This document shows positions 35,175-44,759 of a DNA stretch of 64,000 bases, piece by piece. The stretch covers positions 5,573,001 to 5,637,000 of the forward strand of contig NZ_CP028843.1 in the NCBI RefSeq assembly GCF_003058325.1, given 5' to 3'. The translations under genes were made by a program, and so were the position numbers. The notes under the pieces are model-generated. The model had not been told where the DNA came from. It made no database searches and saw only the letters and a program-made list of their open reading frames with translations. This stretch comes from Methylobacterium currus. Its GTDB lineage: Bacteria; Pseudomonadota; Alphaproteobacteria; Rhizobiales; Beijerinckiaceae. Numbering within the stretch: position 1 is the stretch's first letter; each line of letters starts with the position of its first letter.

Positions 35175-36059
35175 TCAATACGCGACCCGCTTCTCGACGT
35201 AGCGGAACTGGATCGCCGTCAGCCCGATCACGATCGCCATCAGCACCACGGATTGCGCCGCCGAGCCGCCGAGATCGGCGCCGATGCGGCCGTCCTGGTA
35301 GACCTTGTAGACCAGGGTCTGGGTCGCCCGGCCCGGGCCGCCATGGGTGAGGACGTCGATGACGCCGAACGTCTCGCAGAAGGCGTAGACGACGTTGACG
35401 ACCATCAGGAAGAACGTGGTCGGCGAGAGCAGCGGGAAGACGACGGTCCAGAACCGCCGCGCCGGGCCGGCGCCGTCGATCGCCGCCGCCTCGATCACGC
35501 TGCGGGGGATCGCCTGGAGGCCGGCGAGGAAGAACAGGAAGTTGTAGGAGACCTGCTTCCAGGCCGCCGCCATCACCACCAGGATCATGGCGTGGTTCCC
35601 GTCCAGCAGCGGGTTCCACGGGATGCCGATCTGGTTGAGGCCGCGGGCGATCAGCCCGAGACCGGGCTGGAACAGGAAGCCGAACAGCACGCCCGCCACC
35701 GCCGGCGCGACCGCGTAGGGCCAGATCAGCAGCGTGCGGTAGATCCCGGCGCCGCGGATCTCCCGGTCCGCCATCGCGGCGAGGAGGAGCGCGAAGCCGA
35801 GGGAGAGCCCCGCCACCGCCGCCGCGAAGACCAGCGTCGTGACGAGGGCCTGGTAATAGGCCGGGTCGGTGAACAGGGCCCGGTAGTTCTCGAACCAGAC
35901 GAACTCGGTCGAGAGCCCGAACGCGTCCTGCATCTGGAACGACTGCCAGACCGCCTGGACCGCCGGCCAGTAGAAGAACAGGCCGACGATCAGGAGCTGC
36001 GGCGCGATCAGCGCCGCCGGCAGCAGCCGGCCTCCGAAGGTGATGCGCTCGGGACTCAT
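35175..36059 (-). CDS. ugpA: Glycerol-3-phosphate ABC transporter permease UgpA
   Basis: The protein has 294 residues with six membrane helices. The first is at about residues 12-35. The coupling EAA loop is [24 protein letters not shown] near residues 190-213. The [19 protein letters not shown] segment is typical of UgpA. With UgpE it forms the channel for sn-glycerol-3-phosphate or glycerophosphodiesters, powered by UgpC. It is the last gene of the operon, 41 bp after ugpB. Confidence 0.9.
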   Translation of the reverse strand: MSPERITFGGRLLPAALIAPQLLIVGLFFYWPAVQAVWQSFQMQDAFGLSTEFVWFENYRALFTDPAYYQALVTTLVFAAAVAGLSLGFALLLAAMADREIRGAGIYRTLLIWPYAVAPAVAGVLFGFLFQPGLGLIARGLNQIGIPWNPLLDGNHAMILVVMAAAWKQVSYNFLFFLAGLQAIPRSVIEAAAIDGAGPARRFWTVVFPLLSPTTFFLMVVNVVYAFCETFGVIDVLTHGGPGRATQTLVYKVYQDGRIGADLGGSAAQSVVLMAIVIGLTAIQFRYVEKRVAY

Positions 36060-36100
36060 CGATTCAGGATCCGCTCACTCTTCGGCGTTCGCTGATGCGA

Positions 36101-37417
36101 TCAGCGTCCGGCCTGCTTCTCGAACTGGCGCAGCATCGCGTTGCCGCGGGTCGCCGCCTCGTCGAGGGCCTGCTTGGGCGTCTTCTTGCCGGCGAGCGTC
36201 GCCTCGATCTCCTCGGCCCAGAGGTCGCGCATCTGCGGCAGGTTGCCGAGGCGCAGACCCCGGGAATTCTCGGTCGGCGTCTTGTTGGTCAGCTCCTTGA
36301 TCGGCACTTCGAGCGCCGGGTTCTTGTCGTAGAAGCCGTCGGCCTTCGACTTCTCGTAGGCCGCCTTGGTGATCGGCATGTAGCCGGTGGTCTGGTGCAG
36401 CTTGGCCTGCCGGTCGGTGTCGGACAGGAAGCTGAAGAACTTCGCCACGCCCTTGTACTCGTCGGGCTTCTTGCCGCCCATCACCCACAGCGAGGCGCCG
36501 CCGATGATGCTGTTCTGCGGCGCGCCCGGCACGTCGGGATAGTAGGGCATCGGCGCGGAGGCCCAGGCGAACTTCGCCGCGCCCTTCACGTTGCCGTAGG
36601 AGCCCGACGAGCCGAACATGATCGGGCACTCGCCGGCGGTGAAGCGGCCGAAGCCGCTGTCGTAGCGGCCGGAATAGTCGAACGACTTGTCCTTCTGCGC
36701 CTCGGCGAGGTTAGTCAGGTGCTTGACCTGGAGCGGGCCGTTGATCTCGAGCGTGGTGTCGAGGCCGTCCATGCCGTTGGCCTTGGTGGCGACGGGCAGG
36801 TTGTGCCAGGCCGAGAGCTGCTCGATGTTGAGCCAGGTGACCCAGGTGGTCGAGAAGCCGCAATTCGGGAAGCCGTTCTGCGTCAGCTTCTTGGCTGCCG
36901 CGAACAGGTCCGGCCAGGTCTTCGGCGGCTCGGTGAGGCCGATCGCCTTCAGGGCGTCGAGGTTGGTCCACATCACCATCGACGACGAGTTGAACGGGAA
37001 CGAGAGCATCTCGCCCTTGGTCGTCGAGTAGTAGCCGGTGATCGCCGGCAGGTAGGCGTTCGGGTCGAAGGGCTCGCCGGCATCCTTCATCAGCTGGTAG
37101 ACCGGCTTCACCGCGCCCTTGGCCGACATCATCGTGGCGGTGCCGACCTCGAACACCTGCATGATGTGCGGCGCGGTCCCGGCGCGGAAGGCGGCGATGC
37201 CGGCATTCAGCGTCTCGCCGTAATTGCCCTTGTAGGTCGGTACCACCTTGTAGTCGCTCTGCGAGGCGTTGAACTCCTCGGCGAGCCGGTTGACCGCGTC
37301 GTTGTTGGCGCCCGTCATCGCGTGCCACCATTGCAGCTCGGTCACGGCGAGCGCCGGGGTGGCGGCGGCCAGGCCGAGGCCGGCGAGCGCGATGCGGATG
37401 GTCAGGGTGGGGGCCAT
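36101..37417 (-). CDS. ugpB: Glycerol-3-phosphate ABC transporter substrate-binding protein UgpB
   Basis: The protein has 438 residues. A signal peptide over about residues 1-24 ends in PALA. The mature protein begins with VTELQWWHAMTGANNDAVNRLAEEFN, as in UgpB, and has the family pattern VPTYKGNYGETLNAGIAAFRAG and FNSSSMVMWTNLDAL. It binds glycerol-3-phosphate or glycerophosphocholine-type ligands in the periplasm. Low phosphate often induces such genes; no clear Pho box was found. Confidence 0.92.
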   Translation of the reverse strand: MAPTLTIRIALAGLGLAAATPALAVTELQWWHAMTGANNDAVNRLAEEFNASQSDYKVVPTYKGNYGETLNAGIAAFRAGTAPHIMQVFEVGTATMMSAKGAVKPVYQLMKDAGEPFDPNAYLPAITGYYSTTKGEMLSFPFNSSSMVMWTNLDALKAIGLTEPPKTWPDLFAAAKKLTQNGFPNCGFSTTWVTWLNIEQLSAWHNLPVATKANGMDGLDTTLEINGPLQVKHLTNLAEAQKDKSFDYSGRYDSGFGRFTAGECPIMFGSSGSYGNVKGAAKFAWASAPMPYYPDVPGAPQNSIIGGASLWVMGGKKPDEYKGVAKFFSFLSDTDRQAKLHQTTGYMPITKAAYEKSKADGFYDKNPALEVPIKELTNKTPTENSRGLRLGNLPQMRDLWAEEIEATLAGKKTPKQALDEAATRGNAMLRQFEKQAGR

Positions 37418-37579
37418 CGGGTGTCCTCTCCTCGTGTGCGGCCCCTCATGCGGGGCCCGCGTGACACACCGACGACAGGAGCGCCAGGAGCTACGCGGCC
37501 CGCACCGTCGCGGCGGCGGGCGCTTGTTAGTAGCTGGCTAAGCACAGCCGTGCCCGCCGGACAAGTGAGGTTGTGAGGA

Positions 37580-39256
37580 CTAGGGCCGCGGCCGGTTGCG
37601 CAGGGCCTGGATGGTGGTGGTCGGGGTGATCGCCTCGGGGTCGATCGGGCAGTGCAGGATCGCCGGCAGGCCCGACGCGATCGCCCGCGCCAGGGCCGCC
37701 GGAAAGTCCTCATTGCGCTCGACCCGCTCGCCGTAGCCGCCGAAGGCCTTGGCGTAGGCGGCGAAATCGGGGTTGCGCAGCGCGGTGCCGGAGACGCGGC
37801 CCGGATATTCCCGCTCCTGGTGCATCCGGATCGTGCCGTACATGCCGTTATCGACCAGGATGATGATCACCGGAAGATCGTACTGGACTGCGGTGGCGAA
37901 GTCCTGGCCGTTCATCAGGAAGTCGCCGTCGCCCGACACCGCCACCACGGTGCGCTCCGGCAGGAGCCGCTTGGCTCCGATCGCCGCCGGCACGCCGTAA
38001 CCCATCGAGCCGGAGGTCGGGGCGAGCTGGCCGTCATGGGCGCGGAACGGCCAGAAACGGTGGACCCAGGTGGCGAAGTTGCCCGCGCCGTTGCACAGGA
38101 TCGCGTCCGCCGGCAGCGCCTCCCGCAGGTGGGCCATCACGCCGCCGAGCTGGAGCGTGCCGGGCGTGGTGATCCGGGTCGGATCGCTCCAGGTCAGATA
38201 GTCGGCGTGCAAGGCCGCGGTGCCGGCGGCCCAGGGCAGGGCGCGGGGCGGCTGCACCGTCTCGATCGCCGCCGCGAAGGCGGTGGGGCTGGCATTGATC
38301 GCGAGCGCCGGGCTGTAGACCCGCCCCAGCTCCTCCGGGTCCGGGTGGACGTGGACGAGCGTCTGGCGGGGCCCGGGAATGTCGAGCAGTGTGTAGCCCT
38401 GCGACGGGATCTCCGACAGCCGGCCGCCGACGAGGAGCAGCAGGTCGGCTTCCTTGATCCGTGCCAGGAGCTTGGGGTTGACGCCGAGGCCGAGGTCGCC
38501 GGCGTAGCATCGGTGATCGGCCGGGATCGTGCCCTGGCGCCGGAACGAGCAGGCGACGGGCAGCGAGAACAGGTCGGCGAAGCGGGCGAAGCGCCGCACG
38601 GCCTCCGCCGACCAGCGGCTGCCGCCGAGGATCGCGAAGGGTTTCTCGGCCTGGGCCAGCATATTCTGCAGCGCCACCATCTGGGCGAGCGCCGGATGGG
38701 TCTCGACCGGCCGGAAGGCGGGCGCGTCCGGGACGCTCGCGGTCTCGGTCAGCATGTCCTCGGGCAGGGCGATCACCACCGGGCCGGGCCGGCCGGCGGT
38801 GGCGACGTGGAAGGCCCGGGCGATCAGCTCGGGGAGGCGGTCGGCGCTGTCGACCTCCGTCACCCACTTGGCGATGGTGCCGAACACCGCCCGGTAATCG
38901 AGTTCCTGGAACGCCTCGCGCTCCCGCGCCGCCCGCTCGATCTGGCCGACGAACAGGATCATCGGGGTCGAGTCCTGCCGGGCGATGTGCAGGCCGGGCG
39001 CCGCGTTGGTGGCGCCCGGGCCGCGGGTGACGAAGCAGATGCCGGGCCTGCCCGTCAGCTTGCCGTGCGCCTCCGCCATCATGGCGGCGCCGCCCTCCTG
39101 CCGGCAGACGGTGAGGCGGATCGCGGCGTCGTGCAGCGCGTCGAGCACCGCGAGGTAGCTCTCCCCGGGCACGCAGAAGATGTCGCCGACGCCGTGGCGG
39201 GCGAGCTGGTCCACCAGGATCTGCCCGCCGGTGCGGGGGCGGGGGGCGTCGGTCAT
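37580..39256 (-). CDS. Thiamine-diphosphate-dependent enzyme, acetolactate-synthase-like, substrate unknown
   Basis: The protein has 558 residues from the ATG at 39256. GGAGGA seven bases upstream excludes the in-frame TTG at 39274. All three domains are present: the pyrimidine domain with the catalytic Glu in VCRQEGGAAMMAEAHGK, the central nucleotide-fold domain, and the ThDP-binding motif GDGDFLMNGQDF...DNGMYG. The family includes acetolactate synthase, benzoylformate and oxalyl-CoA decarboxylases. No FAD-type acetolactate synthase signature or small subunit is adjacent. It is encoded between ugpB and a CoA-transferase gene, which hints at decarboxylation of a CoA-linked or keto acid. Confidence 0.8.
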   Translation of the reverse strand: MTDAPRPRTGGQILVDQLARHGVGDIFCVPGESYLAVLDALHDAAIRLTVCRQEGGAAMMAEAHGKLTGRPGICFVTRGPGATNAAPGLHIARQDSTPMILFVGQIERAAREREAFQELDYRAVFGTIAKWVTEVDSADRLPELIARAFHVATAGRPGPVVIALPEDMLTETASVPDAPAFRPVETHPALAQMVALQNMLAQAEKPFAILGGSRWSAEAVRRFARFADLFSLPVACSFRRQGTIPADHRCYAGDLGLGVNPKLLARIKEADLLLLVGGRLSEIPSQGYTLLDIPGPRQTLVHVHPDPEELGRVYSPALAINASPTAFAAAIETVQPPRALPWAAGTAALHADYLTWSDPTRITTPGTLQLGGVMAHLREALPADAILCNGAGNFATWVHRFWPFRAHDGQLAPTSGSMGYGVPAAIGAKRLLPERTVVAVSGDGDFLMNGQDFATAVQYDLPVIIILVDNGMYGTIRMHQEREYPGRVSGTALRNPDFAAYAKAFGGYGERVERNEDFPAALARAIASGLPAILHCPIDPEAITPTTTIQALRNRPRP

Positions 39257-39298
39257 GGGTGCGTCCTCCAGCAATCTCTCAGGTGCCGCCGATCCGCG

Positions 39299-40471
39299 TC
39301 AGCCACCCCAGGCCGGATCGGCCAGCACGCTCTCGGTATGGTCCCCCACCTGCGGCGAGGCGGTGTCCGCCGCCATCGGCACGCCGTTGATGACGATCGG
39401 CGAGCGCACGCTCGGGATCGTGCCGCCCTTCGCCCGGGGCTCGGGCAGGTCGAGGCGCAGGCCGCGATGCAGCACCTGGGGATCGGAGAAGACCTCGGCG
39501 AGGTCGTTGATCGGGCCGACCGGCACGTTGACGGCGCCGAGCCGCGCCAGCAGATCCGCCTTGCTGTGGCGGCTCGTCTCGGCCGCGATGAGCGGGATCA
39601 GCACGTCGCGCCGCGTGACCCGGCCCGGATTGGTGGAATAGTCCGGATCGAGGTGCCAGGTCGTGCCGAGGACCGTGCAAAACTTCTGGAACTGCCCGTC
39701 ATTGCCGCAGGCGACGATGATGTGGCCGTCCGCGGTCGGGAAGACCTGGTAGGGCACGATGCTGGTATGCTCGTTGCCCATCCGCGGCGGCAGCATCCCG
39801 GAGACGAGATAGACCAGCGCCTGGTTGCCGAGCACCGACACTTGCGTGTCGAGGAGCGCCATGTCGATGTGGCAGCCCTTGCCGGTGGCGTGCCGGCCCT
39901 GGAGCGCGGCGAGGATCGCCACCGTGCCGTAGACCCCGGTGAAGACGTCCGCGAAGGCGACCGCGGTCTTGACCGGCTCGCCCGCCGGCTCGCCGGTGAG
40001 CGACATGATCCCGCCGAGGCCCTGGATCATGAAGTCGTAGCCGGCCCGCGGCGCGTAGGGGCCGTCCTGGCCGAAGCCGGTGACCGAGCAGGTGATCAGC
40101 CGCGGGTTGAGGGCGCTCAAGCTCTCATGGTCGAGGCCGTACTTCTTCAGGCCGCCGACCTTGAAGTTCTCGATCACCACGTCGGCGTGGGCAGCGAGCT
40201 TCCGGACGATCGCCTGTCCCTCGGCGGTCTCGAAATCGGCCGCGACCGAGCGCTTGCCGCGGTTCGTCGAGTGGAAATACGAGGCCGAGAGTGTTTCGCC
40301 GTCCGCACCCTCGACGAAGGGCGGGCCCCAGGATCGCGTGTCGTCGCCGACGCCCGGCCGCTCGACCTTGACCACGTCGGCGCCGAGATCCGCCAGGAGC
40401 TGGCCGATCCAGGGCCCTGCCAGGATGCGGGCGAGTTCGAGCACCTTGATGCCGGCAAGCGGTTTGTGCAC
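39299..40471 (-). CDS. CaiB/BaiF-family (class III) CoA-transferase
   Basis: The protein has 390 residues from the GTG at 40471, with GGAGG nine bases upstream. LAGIKVLELARILAGPWIGQLLADLGADVVKVE at the N-terminus, the catalytic-Asp region AVAFADVFTGVYG and GKGCHIDMALLDTQ are typical of class III CoA-transferases. These move CoA between organic acids, for example formyl-CoA:oxalate or succinyl-CoA:malate. It precedes the ThDP enzyme by 42 bp on the same strand. The pair recalls oxalate frc/oxc, but neither protein is clearly those enzymes. Confidence 0.87.
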   Translation of the reverse strand: MHKPLAGIKVLELARILAGPWIGQLLADLGADVVKVERPGVGDDTRSWGPPFVEGADGETLSASYFHSTNRGKRSVAADFETAEGQAIVRKLAAHADVVIENFKVGGLKKYGLDHESLSALNPRLITCSVTGFGQDGPYAPRAGYDFMIQGLGGIMSLTGEPAGEPVKTAVAFADVFTGVYGTVAILAALQGRHATGKGCHIDMALLDTQVSVLGNQALVYLVSGMLPPRMGNEHTSIVPYQVFPTADGHIIVACGNDGQFQKFCTVLGTTWHLDPDYSTNPGRVTRRDVLIPLIAAETSRHSKADLLARLGAVNVPVGPINDLAEVFSDPQVLHRGLRLDLPEPRAKGGTIPSVRSPIVINGVPMAADTASPQVGDHTESVLADPAWGG

Positions 40472-40595
40472 GGAAACGAGCCTCCCATCATTGCGCCTCC
40501 CGTTCCGGGATGGCGCGTCGGATCCCGCGTTCCGGGATCGTGGTTCGCCTGCATACGACGCGGCTTGGCCGGCGGGATAGCCCGCCCGGTTCCGG

Positions 40596-41648
40596 TCAGC
40601 CCTGCGCCAGCCGCCGCCCGGTGGCAGGGTCGAACAGGTGCAGGGCGGCCGGATCGATCGCGAGGCGCACCGTGTCGCCCTCCTGGGGCGCCGAGCCCGC
40701 CGGCACCTGCACGGCGACATCGGTCCCGGCGAGCGGCCCGTGCAGCAGGCGGGTGGCGCCGAGCTCCTCCACGAAGGCGATCCGGAAGGCGAGGCCGTCC
40801 TCGGCGATCCGCAGGTCCTCGGGCCGGATGCCGGCCTCGAGCGCGGTGCCGGGCGCGATCCCGGCGGCCGGGATCACGGTGCCGTCGATCCGCACGGCCC
40901 CCGCCACGGCCTCGGCGGGCAGGATGTTCATCGGCGGCGAGCCCATGAAGGTCGCGACGTAGCGGGTGGCGGGGCGGCGATAGATCTCGATCGGCGTGCC
41001 GACCTGCTCGATCTGGCCGCCATTCATCACCACCAGCCGGTCGGCCATGGTCATCGCCTCGACCTGGTCGTGGGTGACGTAGACCGTGGTGACGCCGAGC
41101 TGGCGCTGCAGGCGGCGGATCTCGACCCGCATCTGCACCCGCAGCTTGGCGTCGAGGTTCGACAGCGGCTCGTCGAACAGGAACACCTGGGGCTTGCGCA
41201 CGATCGCCCGCCCCATGGCGACGCGCTGGCGCTGGCCGCCGGAGAGCTGGCGCGGATAGCGCGTCAGCATCGCCTCGAGGCCCAGGAGGCGCGCCGCCTC
41301 CGTCACCCGGGTCTCGATCTCGGGCTTCGGCGTACCGCGGTTGCGCAACCCGTAGGCGAGGTTGTCGTAGACGCGCATGTGCGGATAGAGCGCGTAGTTC
41401 TGAAACACCATCGCGATGTCGCGGTCGGCCGGCTCGACCTCGTTGACCGTACGGTCGCCGATGGTGATCGCCCCCGAGGTCACGGTCTCGAGGCCGGCGA
41501 TCATCCGCAGCACGGTGGACTTGCCGCAGCCGGACGGGCCGACGAGGACGCAGAAGGCGCCGTCCGGCACGTCGAGCGAGACGCCGCGCACGGCCTCGAC
41601 GCCGCCGGCATAGGTCTTGCGCAAGTTGTCGAGGGCGAGGCCGGCCAT
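40596..41648 (-). CDS. ugpC: Glycerol-3-phosphate ABC transporter ATPase UgpC
   Basis: The protein has 350 residues. Walker A is GPSGCGKST, the signature is [17 protein letters not shown], Walker B is [12 protein letters not shown] and the His switch is VTHDQVEAM. The C-terminal ~110 residues form the MalK-type TOBE regulatory domain. It energises UgpA/UgpE. It sits 28 bp after ugpE and is separated from ugpB by the CoA-transferase and ThDP genes. Confidence 0.93.
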   Translation of the reverse strand: MAGLALDNLRKTYAGGVEAVRGVSLDVPDGAFCVLVGPSGCGKSTVLRMIAGLETVTSGAITIGDRTVNEVEPADRDIAMVFQNYALYPHMRVYDNLAYGLRNRGTPKPEIETRVTEAARLLGLEAMLTRYPRQLSGGQRQRVAMGRAIVRKPQVFLFDEPLSNLDAKLRVQMRVEIRRLQRQLGVTTVYVTHDQVEAMTMADRLVVMNGGQIEQVGTPIEIYRRPATRYVATFMGSPPMNILPAEAVAGAVRIDGTVIPAAGIAPGTALEAGIRPEDLRIAEDGLAFRIAFVEELGATRLLHGPLAGTDVAVQVPAGSAPQEGDTVRLAIDPAALHLFDPATGRRLAQG

Positions 41649-41676
41649 CAGAGCGATCCGATCGTGCGGAAAGAGG

Positions 41677-42564
41677 TCACTTCTCGGTCTCCACCAGGCC
41701 GCGCACGAACAGCTTCTGCATCGCGAACACCACCACGACCGGCGGCAGCATCGCCAGCACGGCAGTCGCCATGACGATCTGCCACTCGGTGAGCTGGTCG
41801 GTGATCGAGGTCATCTTGCGCAGGCCGATCACCACCGTCTGCATGTCGTCGCGGGTGGTGACGAGGAGCGGCCAGAGATACTGGTTCCAGCCATACAGGA
41901 ACTGGATCACGAACAGGGCCGCCATCGTGGTGCGCGAGAGCGGCAGCAGGGTGTCGAGGAAGAACCGCACCGGCCCGGCCCCGTCGATGCGGGAGGCCTC
42001 GACGAGCTCGTTCGGCACCGTCAGGAAGAACTGGCGGAACAGCAGCGTCGCGGTCGCCGAGGCGATCAGCGGCAGGGCGAGGCCCGCATAGGTGTCGAGG
42101 AGCTGAAGGTCGGCCGCGACCTTGTAGGTCGGGTAGATCCGCACCTCGACCGGCAGCATCAGGGTGACGAAGATCGCCCAGAAGGCGGTCTGCCGAAACG
42201 GAAAGCGGAAGTAGATCAGCGCGTAGGCCGACAGGAGCGAGATGAAGATCTTTCCGAGCGCGATGGCGAGCGCCATGATCGTGCTGTTGAGGAGCATCAG
42301 CCCGACCGGCGCGCCGGCCATGCCGGATTCGGTCAGCGCACGCTTATAGGTCTCGAGGCCGTGGCCGCCGGGCCAGAGCGGCATCTGGCCGTTGGCGATG
42401 GTGGCCGCGTCGTGGGTCGAGCCGATCAGCGCCAGGTAGACCGGGAAGACGACGATGCCGACCCCGAGGCAGAGCACGAGGTGCGGGATCAGGTTGCCGA
42501 AGCGGCGGTTCTCGACCAACGGGGCCGCTCCCTGGCGGATGGCGTCTTGTTCTCGGTGCCGCAC
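41677..42564 (-). CDS. ugpE: Glycerol-3-phosphate ABC transporter permease UgpE
   Basis: The protein has 295 residues with six membrane helices. The EAA loop is [22 protein letters not shown], and [29 protein letters not shown] is the UgpE-type periplasmic segment. It pairs with UgpA. It follows the kinase gene by 71 bp and begins the transporter part of the operon. Confidence 0.92.
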   Translation of the reverse strand: MRHREQDAIRQGAAPLVENRRFGNLIPHLVLCLGVGIVVFPVYLALIGSTHDAATIANGQMPLWPGGHGLETYKRALTESGMAGAPVGLMLLNSTIMALAIALGKIFISLLSAYALIYFRFPFRQTAFWAIFVTLMLPVEVRIYPTYKVAADLQLLDTYAGLALPLIASATATLLFRQFFLTVPNELVEASRIDGAGPVRFFLDTLLPLSRTTMAALFVIQFLYGWNQYLWPLLVTTRDDMQTVVIGLRKMTSITDQLTEWQIVMATAVLAMLPPVVVVFAMQKLFVRGLVETEK

Positions 42565-42635
42565 CGCCGTGACGGGCGTGCGACGCTCCTAGCACCGGTC
42601 AAGCTCTGACGGAAGCGGCGTCCGCCCGGAGGGTC

Positions 42636-43631
42636 TTACAGGCCCGCCTGCTCGGCCAGCGCCTTCAAGTCCGCCTGCGGCCGGGCGCCGAGATGGGAGA
42701 TCACCTCCGCCGCCGCCACCGCGCCGAGGCGGGCGCAATCGGCGTGGTCGAGGCCGCGGGCGAGGCCGGCGAGGAAGCCCGCCGCGAACAGGTCGCCGGC
42801 GCCGGTGGTGTCGACCACCTCGCGCACGGGCGAGGCCGGCACCGCCTTCGTGTCCGCCCCCGACACGACCAGGGCGCCCTCCTCGGAGCGGGTGACGATG
42901 CCGAGCAGGCCCGTCTCCTGGCGCAGGGCCGCGACCGCCGTATCGGCGTCGGCGGTCTGGTACAGGCTCTTCAGCTCGTGGATGTTGGCGAACAGGATGT
43001 CGAGGCTGCCGTCGCGGATGAGGCCGAGGAACTCGTCGCGGTAGCGGTCGACGCAGAACGCGTCCGACAGGGTCAGCGCCACCTTGTTGCCGGTGCCGTG
43101 GGCGATCTCGGCGGCCTTGCGGAACGCTTCCTTGGCGGCCGGCGGGTCCCACAGATAGCCCTCGAGGTAGACGTGGCGGGCGCTCCTCACGACCTCCTCG
43201 TCCACGTCCGCGGCGGTCAATCCCTGGCAGGCGCCCAGATAGGTGTTCATGGTGCGCTCGCCGTCCGGCGTCACCAGCACGAAGCAACGGGCGGTGGCCG
43301 GGCCCTCAGCTGCCGGAGCGACGCCGAACTGGACGCCGGTGGCGTTGAGGTCGTGGGCGAAGAGGCGGCCGAGCTCGTCGTCGCGCACCTTGCCGATGAA
43401 GCCCGCCCGCGCCCCGAGCGACGCCGCGCCCACCGCCGTGTTGGCGCCCGAACCGCCCGAGATGATCGTCGCCGGACCCATCACCCCGAACAGGTGCTCG
43501 GCCCGCGCCTCGTCGATGAGCTGCATCGCGCCCTTGTGCACCCCCTCGCGGACCAGGAAGGCCTCGTCGGTGCGGGCCATCACGTCGACGATGGCGTTGC
43601 CGAAGACGAGGAGATCGAGGGAAGCGGTCAT
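42636..43631 (-). CDS. PfkB-family carbohydrate kinase, adenosine-kinase-like
   Basis: The protein has 331 residues from the ATG at 43631. The N-terminal DLLVFGNAIVDVMARTDEAFL and the glycine-rich GGSGANTAVGAASLGAR are typical of the alphaproteobacterial adenosine kinase group. The anion hole and catalytic Asp are in VVDTTGAGDLFAAGFLAG. It phosphorylates adenosine or a related nucleoside or sugar with ATP. It precedes ugpE on the same strand, an unusual partner unless the operon recycles phosphorylated products. Confidence 0.88.
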   Translation of the reverse strand: MTASLDLLVFGNAIVDVMARTDEAFLVREGVHKGAMQLIDEARAEHLFGVMGPATIISGGSGANTAVGAASLGARAGFIGKVRDDELGRLFAHDLNATGVQFGVAPAAEGPATARCFVLVTPDGERTMNTYLGACQGLTAADVDEEVVRSARHVYLEGYLWDPPAAKEAFRKAAEIAHGTGNKVALTLSDAFCVDRYRDEFLGLIRDGSLDILFANIHELKSLYQTADADTAVAALRQETGLLGIVTRSEEGALVVSGADTKAVPASPVREVVDTTGAGDLFAAGFLAGLARGLDHADCARLGAVAAAEVISHLGARPQADLKALAEQAGL

Positions 43632-43698
43632 GCAGGGGCTCGCGCGCAAGATGTTGGGCGGCCTGTCGCATTCGCCGTCCGGAGGGTCAAGCGCGCGC

Positions 43699-44226
43699 TC
43701 ACGATTCCTCGAACAGCGACGCGACGGCGAGGACGAGACCCGGCGGGTCGAGGACGAGGGTGCCGTCCTGCCTGACGCTGCTCTCGATCCGGTCGCCGGC
43801 CCGGCGATGGTGGACGACCGTCCGCCGGTCCGGGTCGACCATCAGGTAATGGCGGATGCTCGGCACCCGGAAGTAGCCGGTGAGCTTCTCGCTCGCGTCG
43901 GTGCGGCGGGTGCTGGGGGACGAGACCTCGACGACGATGACGGGGTTCGTCACCTCGACCGCGTCGGGATCAATCCGGGGACCGCACTAGACCAGCGCGT
44001 CCGGCTCGGAGGCGATATGCGCGTCGATCCGTACCGTCATGCCGTCGGGCAGCATCTCGCAAGGAGAGCCGAGTGCCCGCAGGCCGCGGTCGAGGGCGGC
44101 CTGGACGGCGAACTTCACCCGCGCATGCCGGCCCCGCTCCGGCGCCATCGCGACCACCTCGCCGTCGACGAGCTCGTGGCGGCCCGTCACCGTGGCGCTT
44201 CAGGCGAGGAACGCGTCGACATCCAT
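43699..44226 (-). pseudogene. Uma2-family endonuclease-like gene, broken by two in-frame stops
   Basis: One continuous reading frame runs from the ATG at 44226 to 43699 but has a TGA after MDVDAFLA and a TAG at 43987-43989. Replacing them gives FLA(W)SATVTGRHELVDGEV and PDALV(Y)CGPRIDPDAVEVTNPVIVVEV, both standard Uma2 (DUF820) sequence. TGG to TGA and TAC to TAG are single-base changes. The rest of the frame is intact. Two independent nonsense mutations without frameshifts suggest recent loss, barring sequencing error. Confidence 0.85.
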
Positions 44227-44275
44227 GCGGGGATCGGGGCAGGCCGGCCATGGGCTTCAGCCTGCCACGCCCCCG

Positions 44276-44602
44276 TCACTGTAGCGACTGCATCTCGCAA
44301 TTGGCATACGCGACGCTGCCATCGGCATAGGCCTTGAGCTTGCGCGCATACGCCTCGGCGCTCGTGCGGTAGGGGCCGAGCTGCGCGTTGTAGGCCTTGA
44401 TCCCGTCATTGTAGGTGTAGGCCTCCCAGCCCGGGCAGCCGCCCTTGGCGTCGAGGCAGGCGGGCTTCTGCGGCAAGGCGGGCTTCGCCGGCTTCTCGCT
44501 CACCGGGGGCGGAGCGGGAGGGGCGGTGCAGGCGGCCTGCGCCGCTTGGTGGGCTCCTTGCGCCAGCAGCAGCAGGAGGGCGGCGAGGGCGGTGCGGGGC
44601 AC
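44276..44602 (-). CDS. Small exported Cys-containing protein, unknown
   Basis: The protein has 108 residues from the GTG at 44602, with GAGGAG seven bases upstream. A signal peptide covers about residues 1-26 (ALAALLLLLAQGAHQAAQA). A Pro/Lys-rich segment and then a compact domain with CLDAKGGCPGWEAYTYNDGIKAYNAQL and Tyr-rich helices follow, ending with a further Cys. No family was recognised. It is divergent from msrQ. Confidence 0.65.
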   Translation of the reverse strand: MPRTALAALLLLLAQGAHQAAQAACTAPPAPPPVSEKPAKPALPQKPACLDAKGGCPGWEAYTYNDGIKAYNAQLGPYRTSAEAYARKLKAYADGSVAYANCEMQSLQ

Positions 44603-44759
44603 GGCGGGTCTCCTCAAGGGGCGAATTCTCGGGGCGAACTCTCGGGACGGGCTTTCGCGCCCGCGAAGGCCTCTCACGCCATCGTGTGGTCGGCGGATCG
44701 GGTCAAACCGCCGCTCGCGGCTTATCTGTGGCGCATTCCGCACTGCACCCGGTTCCCGA

